Below, piece by piece: positions 1 through 9,379 of a stretch of 42,616 bases of DNA. The stretch's first letter is position 1. Every line of letters starts with the position of its first letter. Both the position numbers and the translations under genes were made by a program. The stretch is taken from NCBI GenBank assembly GCA_030065815.1, contig JASJCU010000024.1, positions 1 to 42,616 of the forward strand. The letters run 5' to 3'. Source of the stretch: Gammaproteobacteria bacterium (GTDB taxonomy: Bacteria; Pseudomonadota; Gammaproteobacteria; Chromatiales; Chromatiaceae). Under the pieces are notes generated by a model. It was given only the letters and a program-made list of their open reading frames with translations. It did no database searches and was not told the DNA's origin.

Positions 1-1665
1 AGCGTGTTCCTCGACCGGCGTTATCCGTGGGTCTGCTGCGACGAAGAACCGAACATCGGCTCGGCCGGGCCGACCGTCACCAATACCGCGTTCGGGCTGG
101 CCCAGGCGATGGGCTTTGCGACGCTGGTGTTCGCCGGCATCGACATGTGCCACAGCAGCGACGGGTATTCGCACGCCCAGGGCAGCAACGAGTTCGATGC
201 CGGACCGATGTTCGGCGTCGCCAACATGCGCGTCACGACCAACAGCGGCCGTACCGCCGAGACGACACCGGATTTCTACAACGCGATTGGCGCGTTCGGC
301 GCGCAGGCGCTGGCCGCCCGCGCGAACGGCATGCAGGCCATCAACCCGGCGCCCGGCGCCGCCGTCATAGAAGGTGTCGAACACGTGCCCGTCGGGCAAC
401 TGACCATCGACCGCGTAGATGGCGACCCCTTCGATACGCTGCACGCCGCGATCGACGGCGATTCCCCGGCGCAACGGCGTGACAACCTAGCGGCGATGAA
501 GCGTGAGCTGGCACGCGCGCACGACCGGCTGCGCAAGATCACCCGTCTCGCCGACGAGGCGCTGGCCTGCAACGACGGCCTGTTCGGCCGCGGCGGCAAG
601 CCGGCGGATTTCCGCCACAAGAAGCGCATGGACAGGATCGAGCGCCAGCTCGATACCAAGTACGCCGATTTCTCCGAGATCGTCAAGATGTTCAGTGCCC
701 GGGCCTTCCTGCACATGCCACCGTCGGACCGCGACTGGAGCGACGAAGAGATCGAGCAGGCCGGCAAGACCTACTACAACGCCTACCGCGACAACGCGCA
801 GGCGATTCTGCAGCTCGTCGAACAGGCACAGCGGCGCATCGATACCGCGGTCATCGAGGAGAGCGACACGCCGGACGTCGAGCGCATGCTGCAACAATGG
901 CAGGACGACAACATTCCCGGTCGTGCCGCCGTGTGGCGCTACCGCCATCCGCAACCCGCCGCCGTGCTGTCGCCGCAACTGGCGCAGCGCTTCGATGCCA
1001 TGGACGCGGCATTCCGCCGCATACTCGACATCCGCGACACCGGGCATGCGCAGAAGATGCGCAACGAGGCGGCTCTCGGTCCGGTGCGCGGCAAACTGCA
1101 GGTGCTGTTCAAGGAGCGCAACGCCGTCGAACTGACGAATCTCGCGGCGCAGTTGGCCAAGCAGGACACCGACGAGGCGCGCCAGCTGCTTGCGCTGGCG
1201 ACCGGCTACCGCGCCGAGATCGATGGCCACGCCGAGGCCGCATTCGATGGCTACGCGGCGTTGATCGACCTGGCCCGCGAGCAGATCGCGGCTGACAGCG
1301 ACGCGGTGCCTAACCCCCGCCTCGAAGACGCGCTGCGGCGCATGGTCGTCATCGCACTGGCTGAGGGATGGCACGACCAGGCGCTGCTGATCCTCGAGAC
1401 ACTGGCCGGCATGGCGCCGGCCTACCAACCGCAGTTCGCCGAGATGCTGCGCCTGACCGGCAACCCGGAGGCCGCGGTCGACGTCTACTCGGCATACCTG
1501 AGCCGCGCCCCCGGCGACCATGTCACGCTGTTGCGTCTCGGCAAGCTGTATCAGACCATGGGCTCCGTCGACGCGGCCAGGACCGCGTTCACGTACATCC
1601 TCGAACAGGACCCGGACAACAAGGCGGCGCGCTCCCTGCTGGACGGACTCGGCACGGCAGCGTAG
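1..1665 (+). CDS. Maf-type (DUF115/MptE-like) motility glycosyltransferase, C-terminal part
   Basis: The reading frame is open to the left edge, so the N-terminus is outside the window; the GTG at 4 is only the first in-frame start codon. The first ~60 visible residues resemble the end of the DUF115/MptE-like domain of Maf proteins (FAGIDMCHSSDGYSHAQG, similar to the Maf G-x-D...H-A-x-G block). A long helical region follows. The last ~100 residues contain TPR-like helices (TGNPEAAVDVYSAYLSRAPG, then MGSVDAARTAFTYILEQDP). Maf proteins transfer nonulosonic acids (pseudaminic or legionaminic acid) onto flagellin in the cytoplasm before export. legB starts 19 nt after the stop, so the two are probably co-transcribed, which supports legionaminic acid as donor substrate. 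Family assignment is fairly firm; the substrate is inferred from neighbours. Confidence 0.72.
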   Translation, partial: SVFLDRRYPWVCCDEEPNIGSAGPTVTNTAFGLAQAMGFATLVFAGIDMCHSSDGYSHAQGSNEFDAGPMFGVANMRVTTNSGRTAETTPDFYNAIGAFGAQALAARANGMQAINPAPGAAVIEGVEHVPVGQLTIDRVDGDPFDTLHAAIDGDSPAQRRDNLAAMKRELARAHDRLRKITRLADEALACNDGLFGRGGKPADFRHKKRMDRIERQLDTKYADFSEIVKMFSARAFLHMPPSDRDWSDEEIEQAGKTYYNAYRDNAQAILQLVEQAQRRIDTAVIEESDTPDVERMLQQWQDDNIPGRAAVWRYRHPQPAAVLSPQLAQRFDAMDAAFRRILDIRDTGHAQKMRNEAALGPVRGKLQVLFKERNAVELTNLAAQLAKQDTDEARQLLALATGYRAEIDGHAEAAFDGYAALIDLAREQIAADSDAVPNPRLEDALRRMVVIALAEGWHDQALLILETLAGMAPAYQPQFAEMLRLTGNPEAAVDVYSAYLSRAPGDHVTLLRLGKLYQTMGSVDAARTAFTYILEQDPDNKAARSLLDGLGTAA

Positions 1666-1684
1666 CTGCCGACCACGACAGGCA

Positions 1685-2683
1685 ATGAAAAAGATACTGG
1701 TCACCGGCGCCGACGGCTTCATCGGTTCGCACCTGTGCGAGGCCCTGGTGCGTGCCGGCCACGACGTTCGCGCCTTCGTCTACTACAACAGTTTCGGCCA
1801 TTGGGGCTGGCTGGACAGCGCCGACGCCGCGGTGCGCGACGCCGTCGACGTATTTGCCGGCGACATCCGCGACCCGCACGGCGTGCGCACCGCAATGCAG
1901 GGCTGCGACACCGTGCTGCACCTCGCCGCGCTGATCGGCATTCCGTACTCGTACCATTCGCCGGACGCCTACGTGGACACCAATGTGCGCGGCACGCTCA
2001 ACGTGGTCCAGGCGGGCCGCGACCTGGCCGTCGAGCGTATCGTCCATACGTCGACCAGCGAGGTCTACGGCACCGCGCAATCGGTGCCTATCGCGGAAAC
2101 GCACCCGCTGGTCGGGCAGTCACCGTACTCGGCGACCAAGATCGGCGCCGACCAGATCGCGCTGTCGTTCCACAAGTCGTTCGCGACCCCGGTCACGGTC
2201 GTGCGGCCGTTCAACACCTTCGGACCGCGCCAGTCGGCGCGCGCGGTGATCCCGACCGTGATCACGCAGATCGCCGCGGGCCTGGACACGATCCGCCTCG
2301 GCTCGCTGCATCCTACCCGCGACTTCAGCTACGTCAGCGACACCGTCGCCGGGTTCATCGCCGCGGCGCGCAGCGACGCCGCCGTCGGCAAGGTCGTCAA
2401 CCTGGGCAGCAACTTCGAGATCAGCATCGGCGACACCGTCGCGCTGATCGCCGAGCTGATGCGGTCCGACATCCGGGTCGAGACCGACGACCGCCGGCTG
2501 CGACCGGGCGACAGCGAGGTCGAACGCCTGTGGGCCGACAACGGCCTGGCGCGCGAGCTGCTCGGCTGGTCGCCGGCCTTCGCCGGCCGCGACGGTTTCG
2601 CGCGCGCGCTGCAACAGACCATCGACTGGTTCGTCGAACCCACCAACCTGGCCCGGTACAAGCACCTGCGATACAACATCTGA
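1685..2683 (+). CDS. legB: NAD-dependent nucleotide-sugar 4,6-dehydratase, LegB-like
   Basis: A 332-residue extended short-chain dehydrogenase. The N-terminal Rossmann motif TGADGFIGSHL is at residues 7-17, the TSTSEVYG block near 122-129 and the catalytic YxxxK at Y148-K152. It lacks a transmembrane N-terminus, so it is a soluble dehydratase rather than a PglF/WbpM type. LegB converts GDP-GlcNAc to the 4-keto-6-deoxy sugar, the first committed step of legionaminic acid synthesis. The ATG at 1685 is chosen because the Rossmann strand begins at once; a longer in-frame extension from 1520 overlaps the upstream gene and is not credible. It lies 19 nt behind the Maf gene. The general dehydratase call is secure; LegB specificity rests on legG, legF, legI and ptmE in the same window. 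Confidence 0.82.
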   Translation: MKKILVTGADGFIGSHLCEALVRAGHDVRAFVYYNSFGHWGWLDSADAAVRDAVDVFAGDIRDPHGVRTAMQGCDTVLHLAALIGIPYSYHSPDAYVDTNVRGTLNVVQAGRDLAVERIVHTSTSEVYGTAQSVPIAETHPLVGQSPYSATKIGADQIALSFHKSFATPVTVVRPFNTFGPRQSARAVIPTVITQIAAGLDTIRLGSLHPTRDFSYVSDTVAGFIAAARSDAAVGKVVNLGSNFEISIGDTVALIAELMRSDIRVETDDRRLRPGDSEVERLWADNGLARELLGWSPAFAGRDGFARALQQTIDWFVEPTNLARYKHLRYNI

Positions 2684-2712
2684 GCCGGACTTCCCTATTC
2701 CGAACAACCTGT

Positions 2713-2718
2713 TAGACT
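2713..2718 (+). promoter_or_regulatory. possible extended -10 box upstream of fimV
   Basis: TAGACT is preceded by TG one base before (TGTTAGACT), which resembles an extended -10 element. No good -35 box is seen at 16-18 nt upstream. It would give a leader of about 160 nt for fimV. Very similar TAGACTC/TAGAATC boxes precede sucA and tRNA-Arg in this window. Confidence 0.3.
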
Positions 2719-2883
2719 CGCGGCTGAACGCAAACTGTAAGCAATCGCGCGGCCACGGCAGATCCTGGTCTCGGCACGGCTGGCCGAAGCCGGGCCGGCG
2801 ACCGGCCTCAGGAATGCGCTTATTCTGCCGCTATCCGCCGGCAACGGCCGCAACGCAATAACAACGACTGGATCGTGACACCG

Positions 2884-5001
2884 ATGTTTCCCGCCCGACG
2901 ATTCGCCCTGATTGCCCTGTGCCTGCTGCTGCCGGCGCTCGCGCAGGCGGTCACGCTCGGCGAGGCCCGGGTCAAATCGTTCCTGAACCAACCGCTCGAC
3001 GTCGAGATCGACCTGATCGGCGTCGCCCCGGGACAGCACGAGGCCCTGCGGCTGCGGGTCGCGAACCAGGAGTACTTCGACCGCCTCGGCATCGTCTACT
3101 CGACGCTGCTGGCCGACCTCAGTTTCGACGTCGTGCGCTCCGGCCAGCGCTGGCTGGTGCGCGCACGCACGCGCCGGCCGGTCACCGAACCGTTCGTCGA
3201 CTTCCCGCTGCAGATGACCTGGCCCGGCGGCCAGATGATCCGTCAGTACACGCTGCTGCTCGACCCGCAGCGGCCGATCCGCCCGGCGCGCGCGACCCAG
3301 ACCAGCCGCGCCGCGGCACCGCCACCAGCGCCGGCCCCGGCCGCGACCACAGCCGCGGCGCCGCGCGCCGACAGCTACGGACCGGTGCAGCGCGGCGAGA
3401 CGCTGTGGCCAATCGCCAAGGCGCTGCGCCCGGCCGGCATCACGACCCGGCAGATGGCGATGGCGCTGCTGCGCGCCAATCCGCAGGCATTCATCAACGG
3501 CGACATCAACAAGCTGCGTGCCGGCGCCACGCTGACGATCCCGCCGCTCGGTTTCATCGAGGAACTCGATCCGCGGACCGCCCGCGAACAGTTTGCCGCC
3601 GCGACCCAGCGCCGCGCACCGGCGGTCGCGACGTCGCCACGCGCCACCACGGCGGCGACGGCGCCTGCCGCGCCGCAAGCGGCGCCGCCGCCGGCCGCGA
3701 CCGCGCCACCGCTCGCCGGGCAGCCACGCGGCGAAACGCCGGACGACCCGCAGCTGCGCATCGTCGGCGAGCCGGGGCCGGACACGGCCGACGCGAACGA
3801 CGAAAAGGACCTGCAGGAGAAGCTGCTGGTCACGATGGAGGAGATCGAGAGCAACCGGCTGAACAACGAGGCGATCGAATCCCGGCTCGCCCGGCTCGAG
3901 GCCGAGATCGCGCGCATGCAGCAGCTGGTCGAGCTCAAGGACGCACAGATCGCGGCGCTGCAGTCCGAGGTCAGCACGCGCGATGCCATCGACGCCGCGG
4001 CGCTGGCGGCCGAACCGGCGCCGCCGGAGCCCGCGGTCGCCGCGTCGATGGCACCGGGGACGGCGTCGCCGGGTGTCGATCCGGTAGTCGCACCGACGCC
4101 GATCGGATCGATCGACGCGGTCGGCCCGGCCGCCCGGCCATCGACGGCGATGCGCAACTGGCAGGAACAGTACCTGTGGCTGATCTGGGTCGCGCTGGCC
4201 CTGCTCGCGGTGACGACGCTGGCCCTGCTGTTGCGCCGGCCACAGCCGGTCGCCGGCGAGCCGGCAGCGGTCGAGCTGCCCACGGTCGCACCGGCCGCCG
4301 CCACGGCCAGCGCCGGGATCGCCAGCAGCGCGGCACCGCAGGCCGCCGAGCTGCGCGGCGCCGAAGAGGACCTGCGCGCCGTCGCCGACGCCAGGCTGCC
4401 GGAGACCGACCCGGCCGAACAGCCCGAGGCCGCGCTGCCGGAGCTCGATATCAGTCAGATCACGGCCGCGGCCGAGGAGCTGGAGGGCGGCGAAAACATC
4501 ACCGACTCGGTGCTCGCCGAAATGCTCGAAGAGAGCCGTCTGCTGCCCGAGGCGCCGACCGCGGACAAGGGCGAATCGGACTTCGATGACGACGACATCG
4601 CGTCGTGGATCCGCGAACTCGACAACGACAACGCCGATGGCAGCGAGTCGCGCAGCGCCAACGACGAGTCGCTGGCCGACGACAGCGACGAGATCCCGAG
4701 CATCCTGACCGAACTCGACGATCAGCTGACGTCGTCGAGTTCGCCGGAATTCCCGGAGACGCCGCGGATCGAACTCGAACCGGTCGACGAGCCGGTCGAC
4801 GAGCCGGCCGACCAACAACCCCCGGCAGCGCCGCCGGTCGAGGACGACACCTTCACGATGAGCCTCGATCTCGCCCGCGCCTATCTCGAGATCGGCGACC
4901 AGGAGGGTGCCAGGGACATGCTGCAGCAGGCACTGGCCGGGGCCCGCGACCCCGATCACCGGCGCCAGATCGAGGAGCTGCTGCGGCAGATCTCATCGTA
5001 G
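2884..5001 (+). CDS. fimV: FimV family polar hub / pilus assembly protein
   Basis: About 705 residues, with the FimV domain order. A signal peptide (ALIALCLLLPALAQA) comes first, then the FimV N-terminal domain (LGEARVKSFLNQPLDVEIDL) and a LysM-like peptidoglycan-binding segment around residues 165-219 (VQRGETLWPIAKALRP). A Pro/Ala-rich linker, a coiled coil at about 308-364, one transmembrane helix at about 428-450 and a long acidic cytoplasmic region follow. The conserved C-terminal FimV TPR-like domain (SLDLARAYLEIGDQEGARDMLQ) ends the protein. FimV anchors polar complexes and supports type IV pilus assembly and twitching. A GTG nine nt upstream (2875) is an alternative start; the ATG is preferred because it leads directly into the signal peptide. 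legG converges from the right. It has no evident functional link to the sugar genes. Confidence 0.9.
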   Translation: MFPARRFALIALCLLLPALAQAVTLGEARVKSFLNQPLDVEIDLIGVAPGQHEALRLRVANQEYFDRLGIVYSTLLADLSFDVVRSGQRWLVRARTRRPVTEPFVDFPLQMTWPGGQMIRQYTLLLDPQRPIRPARATQTSRAAAPPPAPAPAATTAAAPRADSYGPVQRGETLWPIAKALRPAGITTRQMAMALLRANPQAFINGDINKLRAGATLTIPPLGFIEELDPRTAREQFAAATQRRAPAVATSPRATTAATAPAAPQAAPPPAATAPPLAGQPRGETPDDPQLRIVGEPGPDTADANDEKDLQEKLLVTMEEIESNRLNNEAIESRLARLEAEIARMQQLVELKDAQIAALQSEVSTRDAIDAAALAAEPAPPEPAVAASMAPGTASPGVDPVVAPTPIGSIDAVGPAARPSTAMRNWQEQYLWLIWVALALLAVTTLALLLRRPQPVAGEPAAVELPTVAPAAATASAGIASSAAPQAAELRGAEEDLRAVADARLPETDPAEQPEAALPELDISQITAAAEELEGGENITDSVLAEMLEESRLLPEAPTADKGESDFDDDDIASWIRELDNDNADGSESRSANDESLADDSDEIPSILTELDDQLTSSSSPEFPETPRIELEPVDEPVDEPADQQPPAAPPVEDDTFTMSLDLARAYLEIGDQEGARDMLQQALAGARDPDHRRQIEELLRQISS

Positions 5002-5071
5002 GTGGCCGGCCTGTCCGCCGGTTGCCGTGACCGCGCGGCCACGCGGCCACGGCATCCGCCATCTGGCCGGC

Positions 5072-6244
5072 TCAGTCCGGTTCCGGCCAGTCGTGGAAGC
5101 GCTTGACCAGGATGCCGTCGAGATCGGTGTCGCGCAGGATCGCGGCCACCTTGGCCGCCGCACCGGGTTCGCCGTAGGGATTCTCGCGCCGCGCGGCGAT
5201 TCGTCGCATGTCCGCCGTCATCGCCCGATCGAGCGCCGCCGCGATCGCGGCAGCGTCGCCGGCGCAATCGATCACCGACGGCGCGCGCAGCCGCGCACGC
5301 TGGCGGTCACCGATGTTGACCGTCGGCACACCCAGGGACGGCACCTCGATCAGGCCGCTCGACGAATTGCCGACCACCGCGGCCGACGCCGCCGCGAGGC
5401 TGAGGTAGCGCAGCTGGCCGAGCGACGGCGTGAAATGCACGTTAGGGCGCTGCGCCGCGAATGCGGCCAGCTGTCCGTTGATCGCCGTGCCGCCGGCATC
5501 GGCATTGGCGCCGGTGATCGTCACGACGCTGTCACGGCGGCGATCGAGCGCAGCGAGCAGACCCGCCAACGCGGTTGCCGGGTTCGCGTCGCTCAGGGTC
5601 TCCGGATGGAAGGTCACGAGCAGGTGTGCGGCGCCGACCGCGTAGCCGAGGTCATCGTCGAGCGCCGCGCCGTCGAGCAAACGCAGCCGCGCGATCGCGT
5701 CCAGCCCGGTCGCCCCGACCACGTGCACCGACGCCGGCGACTCGCCGAGCTGGCGCACCCGCCGGGCGTACGGTTCGGCGGCGACGCAGTGCACATGCGC
5801 CATCTTCGTGATCGCATGACGGATCGCCTCATCGATCGCGCCCTCGGTCGACTCGCCGCCGTGCAGGTGGCAGATCGGCACGCGCGCGACCGTCGCCGCC
5901 TGCGCCGCCGCGAGCATCTCGTAGCGATCGCCGAGGATCAGCAGCATGTCGGGCCGCAGGTCGGCGAGCACGTCGCTGAGGCGCTGTGTCGCCCCGCCCA
6001 GTGCATGACCGATCTCGCGCTCCGAACCGCCCAGCGTACCGAGCGGCACGCTGGCGGCCGGTTCGAAGCCGAGCGCCTCGATCTCGCTGGCGGTGTCGCC
6101 GAACGCGGGGTCGAGATGCGCACCGGTCGCGACCAGCCGCAGCGCGAGTCCGGGATGCCGGCGAATCGCCTCCAGCGTCCAGCGCAGCAGGCCGAAGTCG
6201 GCGCGTGTACCGCTTACCGCGCAGATCGTGCGCACGTCGGCCAT
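5072..6244 (-). CDS. legG: hydrolysing nucleotide-sugar 2-epimerase, NeuC/LegG-like
   Basis: 390 residues, the normal length for hydrolysing UDP/GDP-GlcNAc-type 2-epimerases. Hallmark blocks are SGTRADFGLL at the N-terminus, GDRYEMLAAA, HLHGGESTEGAIDEAIRHA and the C-terminal GNSSSGLIEVPSLGVPTVNI. The enzyme releases the nucleotide while inverting C2. In the legionaminic route it turns the 2,4-diacetamido-6-deoxy nucleotide sugar into the free 2,4-diacetamido-2,4,6-trideoxymannose that LegI uses. It is divergent from legF-legI across a 306-nt spacer and convergent with fimV. NeuC (sialic acid) activity cannot be excluded from sequence alone, but legB and ptmE nearby favour LegG. Confidence 0.85.
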   Translation of the reverse strand: MADVRTICAVSGTRADFGLLRWTLEAIRRHPGLALRLVATGAHLDPAFGDTASEIEALGFEPAASVPLGTLGGSEREIGHALGGATQRLSDVLADLRPDMLLILGDRYEMLAAAQAATVARVPICHLHGGESTEGAIDEAIRHAITKMAHVHCVAAEPYARRVRQLGESPASVHVVGATGLDAIARLRLLDGAALDDDLGYAVGAAHLLVTFHPETLSDANPATALAGLLAALDRRRDSVVTITGANADAGGTAINGQLAAFAAQRPNVHFTPSLGQLRYLSLAAASAAVVGNSSSGLIEVPSLGVPTVNIGDRQRARLRAPSVIDCAGDAAAIAAALDRAMTADMRRIAARRENPYGEPGAAAKVAAILRDTDLDGILVKRFHDWPEPD

Positions 6245-6550
6245 GTCTCAGCGTGCCGCCCGGCAGGCTGCCGGCGCGCAGCGCTGCCGAAGGCGCCCGG
6301 CAGATCCGCGGGTGGCGCGACGGCGCAAAGACCGGGAACGGTGCAGACGTGAATTGCAAACGGTCGATCCGTCGACGCGGCACCGACCTGACCTGGCAGC
6401 TGGCATGGCGCCAGTGTAGTTGAAATATACTTGCCGGTACCACGCGCCCCGTCGCCGCGCATCGCGCGACCCGGGTACGCGAACCAACCAGGGACGAGAT
6501 CCAGAGATGATACCGGCCACGCAGACAACGACCCCGGCGACAACGCGGCG
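6245..6550. other. 306-nt spacer between divergent legG and legF
   Basis: No gene is supported here; the longer upstream frame of legF from 6431 lacks family similarity. The spacer holds an isolated AT-rich patch (gaaatatactt) at 6423-6433 in otherwise GC-rich DNA. TATACT at 6426-6431 could be a plus-strand -10 box, and the reverse strand reads TATATT, so it could serve either direction. No convincing -35 partner was found. Confidence 0.4.
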
Positions 6551-7270
6551 ATGCCCGACAGCGACCACCCCCGCTTCGTCGGACTGATCCCGGCGCGCGG
6601 CGGCAGCAAGCGCCTGCCACGCAAGAACCTGTTGCCGATCGCCGGCAAGCCGCTGCTCGCGTGGACGATCGAGGCCGGGCTGGCGGCGACGCACATCGAC
6701 CGCCTGATCCTGTCGACCGACGATGACGAGATAGCCAGCGTCGGGCGCGCGCACGGCGCCGACGTGCCGTTCAAACGCCCGGCCGAACTCGCCGACGACG
6801 ACGCGACCGGGCTGGACGTCGTCTGCCATGCCCTGCGCAGCCTCGACGCCGCCGGCGAACGCTATGACTACGTCGTCGTGCTGCAGCCGACGTCGCCATT
6901 GCGCACCGCGCACGACATCGACGCCGCGATCGCACTGCTGCTCGACCGGCACGCGCATTCGGTCACCAGCGTGTGCCGCACCGACCATCCGCCGGAATGG
7001 AGCAACACGCTGCCGGCGGACGGTTCGATGCGCGACTTCTTCCGCCCGGGTGTGCGCGGCGGTCGTTCGCAGGACCTGCCGACCAGCTACCGGCTCAACG
7101 GCGCGATCTACATCCATGACTGCGCGGCACTGCTGGGTAACGACGGCGCCAAAGACGACGCGGGCTACGCATACGTCATGCCGCGCGAGCGCTCGATCGA
7201 CATCGACGAGGCCATCGATCTGGACATCGCCGAGCTGTTCCTCAGGCGTCGCACGGAACCCGCGCGATGA
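6551..7270 (+). CDS. legF: CMP-N-acetylneuraminate / CMP-legionaminate synthetase family
   Basis: 239 residues. The CMP-sialic acid synthetase signature IPARGGSKRLPRKN lies near the N-terminus and is followed by LLPIAGKPLLAWTIEA. LQPTSPLRTAHDID and the late RSIDIDEAIDLDIAE block are also typical. It activates a nonulosonic acid with CTP, giving the CMP-sugar donor for transfer. The ATG at 6551 (MPDSDHPRFVGLIPARGG) is chosen because upstream in-frame codons to 6431 show no family similarity, although no strong Shine-Dalgarno sequence precedes it. Its stop overlaps the start of legI by 4 nt (ATGA), implying translational coupling. NeuA, LegF and PseF are close relatives; LegF is chosen from context. 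Confidence 0.82.
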   Translation: MPDSDHPRFVGLIPARGGSKRLPRKNLLPIAGKPLLAWTIEAGLAATHIDRLILSTDDDEIASVGRAHGADVPFKRPAELADDDATGLDVVCHALRSLDAAGERYDYVVVLQPTSPLRTAHDIDAAIALLLDRHAHSVTSVCRTDHPPEWSNTLPADGSMRDFFRPGVRGGRSQDLPTSYRLNGAIYIHDCAALLGNDGAKDDAGYAYVMPRERSIDIDEAIDLDIAELFLRRRTEPAR

Positions 7271-8358
7271 GCGATCGTGTGTACGTCATCGCCGAGGCCG
7301 GCGTCAATCACAACGGCGACGTCGGGCGGGCCCTGGCGATGATCGACGTCGCCGCCGACGCCGGCGCCGACGCCGTCAAGTTCCAGACCTTCGTGCCGTC
7401 CGCGCTGGCCAGCGCCGGTGCGCACAAGGCGGATTACCAACGACGCAACGATCCGGGCGACGACAGCCAGCTGGCGATGCTGCAGCGCCTCGCGCTGCCG
7501 TTCGATCAACAGCGGCGACTTCTGCTGCACTGTCAACAGCGTGACATCGACTTCCTGTCGTCACCGTTCGATACCGCCAGCGCGACGTTCCTGCTCGACG
7601 ACCTAGCGTTGCCGACCATCAAGCTTGGCTCCGGCGAACTGCTCAATGCCCCGCTGCTGTGGCAGGTCGCCGCCAGCGACGCCGGGCTCATCCTGTCCAC
7701 CGGCATGGCGACGCTGGACGACGTACGGCTCGCGCTCGGCGTCTGCTGCCTGGCCGGCGACGGCATCGCGCCACGATCGCCACAGCACTGTCGCGACGCC
7801 TGCGAGCCGTCGCGCATCGCCGACCGCGTGCGCCTGATGCATTGCACGACCGCTTACCCGTGCCCACCGGGCGACGTCAATCTGCGCGCGATGGATACAC
7901 TGCGCGACGCGACCGGCCTGGAGGTCGGCTATTCCGACCACACCACCGGCATCGCGGTCGGCCTGGCCGCCGTGGCACGCGGCGCACGCCTGATCGAGAA
8001 GCACTTCACGCTCGACCGCGCGCTGCCGGGACCAGACCACGCGGCATCGCTCGATCCGGCAGGACTGCGCGCGCTCGTCGACGGCGTCCGCACGGTCTCG
8101 CAGGCACTCGGCAGCGCACACAAGCGGCCCGGCGCTGCCGAGATGGCCAATGCCGGCGCGGCGCGCAAGTCGCTGGTCGCCGCCGCGGCGATCCGTGCCG
8201 GCGAACCGTTCACGCCGGCGACGCTGACCAGCAAGCGCCCCGGCGACGGCGTCTCGCCACTGCACTACTGGGCGCTGCTCGGCCAACCGGCCAAGCGCGA
8301 CTATGCCGCCGACGAGCTGATCGACGCCGACGAGGCGGGGCACGCGGATCCGGCTTGA
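7267..8358 (+). CDS. legI: N-acetylneuraminate / legionaminate synthase (NeuB family)
   Basis: 363 residues. The N-terminal NeuB TIM barrel begins VYVIAEAGVNHNGD, with ADAVKFQTF, KLGSGELLNAP and LSTGMATLDD. The barrel ends with EKHFTLDRALPGPDHAASL, the typical H-D-H metal and substrate region. A C-terminal SAF/antifreeze-like domain (KSLVAAAAIRAGEPFTPATLTSKRPG) follows. It condenses the six-carbon amino sugar made by LegG with phosphoenolpyruvate to give the nine-carbon acid. The start overlaps the legF stop (ATGA). After its stop there are about 240 nt without a supported gene before the convergent ParA gene. Synthase identity is secure; the choice between legionaminate and sialate is inferred from pathway neighbours. 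Confidence 0.87.
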   Translation: MSDRVYVIAEAGVNHNGDVGRALAMIDVAADAGADAVKFQTFVPSALASAGAHKADYQRRNDPGDDSQLAMLQRLALPFDQQRRLLLHCQQRDIDFLSSPFDTASATFLLDDLALPTIKLGSGELLNAPLLWQVAASDAGLILSTGMATLDDVRLALGVCCLAGDGIAPRSPQHCRDACEPSRIADRVRLMHCTTAYPCPPGDVNLRAMDTLRDATGLEVGYSDHTTGIAVGLAAVARGARLIEKHFTLDRALPGPDHAASLDPAGLRALVDGVRTVSQALGSAHKRPGAAEMANAGAARKSLVAAAAIRAGEPFTPATLTSKRPGDGVSPLHYWALLGQPAKRDYAADELIDADEAGHADPA

Positions 8359-8602
8359 CCGACGACGCGAAGCGCAGACGCCTGCCGCGCGCGATGCCAC
8401 TGCGCTCCGCGCACTGCCGGATCGCGTGGTTCGGGTCGGGTTGACGACTGCTGCGCCGACGAGGTCGGGAACCGGTTCGCCGGCGAGGCCAGGCGCCGGT
8501 CATGCCGCGGCGGCGTGCCGACCGGCTTCGCGATCCCCGACTACGCACGGCCTGCGCGTCGCCGAACGCATCGGCGATCGGCGCGGCGACCCGCGCCGCA
8601 AT

Positions 8603-9379
8603 TCAGAATGGCAGACTGGCCACCCGCCTCGGCCGCAGGCCGCCAACCTTGTCGCGGATCTCGTCCCACAGCTGCCGGTAGGCACGACCGGCCGTCGAGC
8701 GCGGTGCATAGTCGGTGACCGGGCGCCGCTCCAGGCCCATGCGCTCGACCTCGGTCGCGTACGGGATCGTCGTCTCCAGCACCGCGCAACGCGGGTCGCC
8801 GGGACTCGCCATGACATCCTGGTGCAGGCGCTTGCGGCGGTCGACCATCGAGTAGAACGCGTATACCGGTGCCTTCAGGTCGTGGCCTTCCATGAAGTCG
8901 AGCAGCTGCTCCATCGTGCGCAACGACAGCGTCGTCGGGATGGTCGGCAGCAGCAGCGCGTCGGCGGCGCGGAAGATGTTCTCCGACACCAGCGAGATGC
9001 TCGGCGGGCAGTCGAGCACGACCAGGTCGTAATGCTCGGACATCGGCCGCAGCAGTTTCAGCAGGCGCAGCGCCGGCTTTTTGTTCTCGCCGAGCAGCAG
9101 GTCCATGTTGCGGTACGAGAAGTCCGCCGGCAGCAGGTCGAGGTCGGTGAAGTCGGAGCCCTTGACGACCCCGTCGAGGTCGTACTTTTTGTCGCGCAGC
9201 ATCGCCTTGCTGCGTTTGATCTTCGGCTTGACCCGCAGGTAGAAGGTCGCGGCCGCCTGCGGATCCAGGTCCCAGATCAGCGTGCGCAGGCCGCTGGCCG
9301 CAGCGAGATGGGCGATATTGACTGCGGTAGCGGTCTTGCCGACACCGCCCTTGATGTTGTAGACGCCGACGATCTTCAT
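8603..9379 (-). CDS. ParA/Soj-family ATPase coupled to a CHAD protein
   Basis: 258 residues. The deviant Walker A motif is near the N-terminus (IKGGVGKTATAVN, signature Lys10 and Lys15). Walker A' is IWDLDPQAAA and Walker B is LVVLDCPPS. A basic segment (RVKPKIKRSKAMLRDKK) after Walker A' could contact DNA. ParA ATPases form nucleoid-bound gradients that segregate plasmids and chromosomes or position cargo such as chemoreceptor arrays and carboxysomes. No parB and no iteron-like repeats are seen here, and a chromosomal parA normally sits beside parB and gid genes, so this is an orphan cargo-type ParA. The start ATG overlaps the CHAD stop as ATGA, so the two proteins are probably made together. 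A longer upstream extension of this frame is the shadow of the CHAD gene. The cargo is inferred, not shown. Confidence 0.85.
   Translation of the reverse strand: MKIVGVYNIKGGVGKTATAVNIAHLAAASGLRTLIWDLDPQAAATFYLRVKPKIKRSKAMLRDKKYDLDGVVKGSDFTDLDLLPADFSYRNMDLLLGENKKPALRLLKLLRPMSEHYDLVVLDCPPSISLVSENIFRAADALLLPTIPTTLSLRTMEQLLDFMEGHDLKAPVYAFYSMVDRRKRLHQDVMASPGDPRCAVLETTIPYATEVERMGLERRPVTDYAPRSTAGRAYRQLWDEIRDKVGGLRPRRVASLPF

Noticed and set aside
2695-4959. 754-codon minus-strand open frame opposite fimV
   Set aside because: The product is Arg/Gly-rich low-complexity sequence typical of antisense shadows in GC-rich DNA; the plus strand encodes all FimV domains.
8603-9379. Plasmid or chromosome partition locus
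   Set aside because: No parB, replication gene or iteron cluster accompanies the ParA; it is coupled to a CHAD gene instead.
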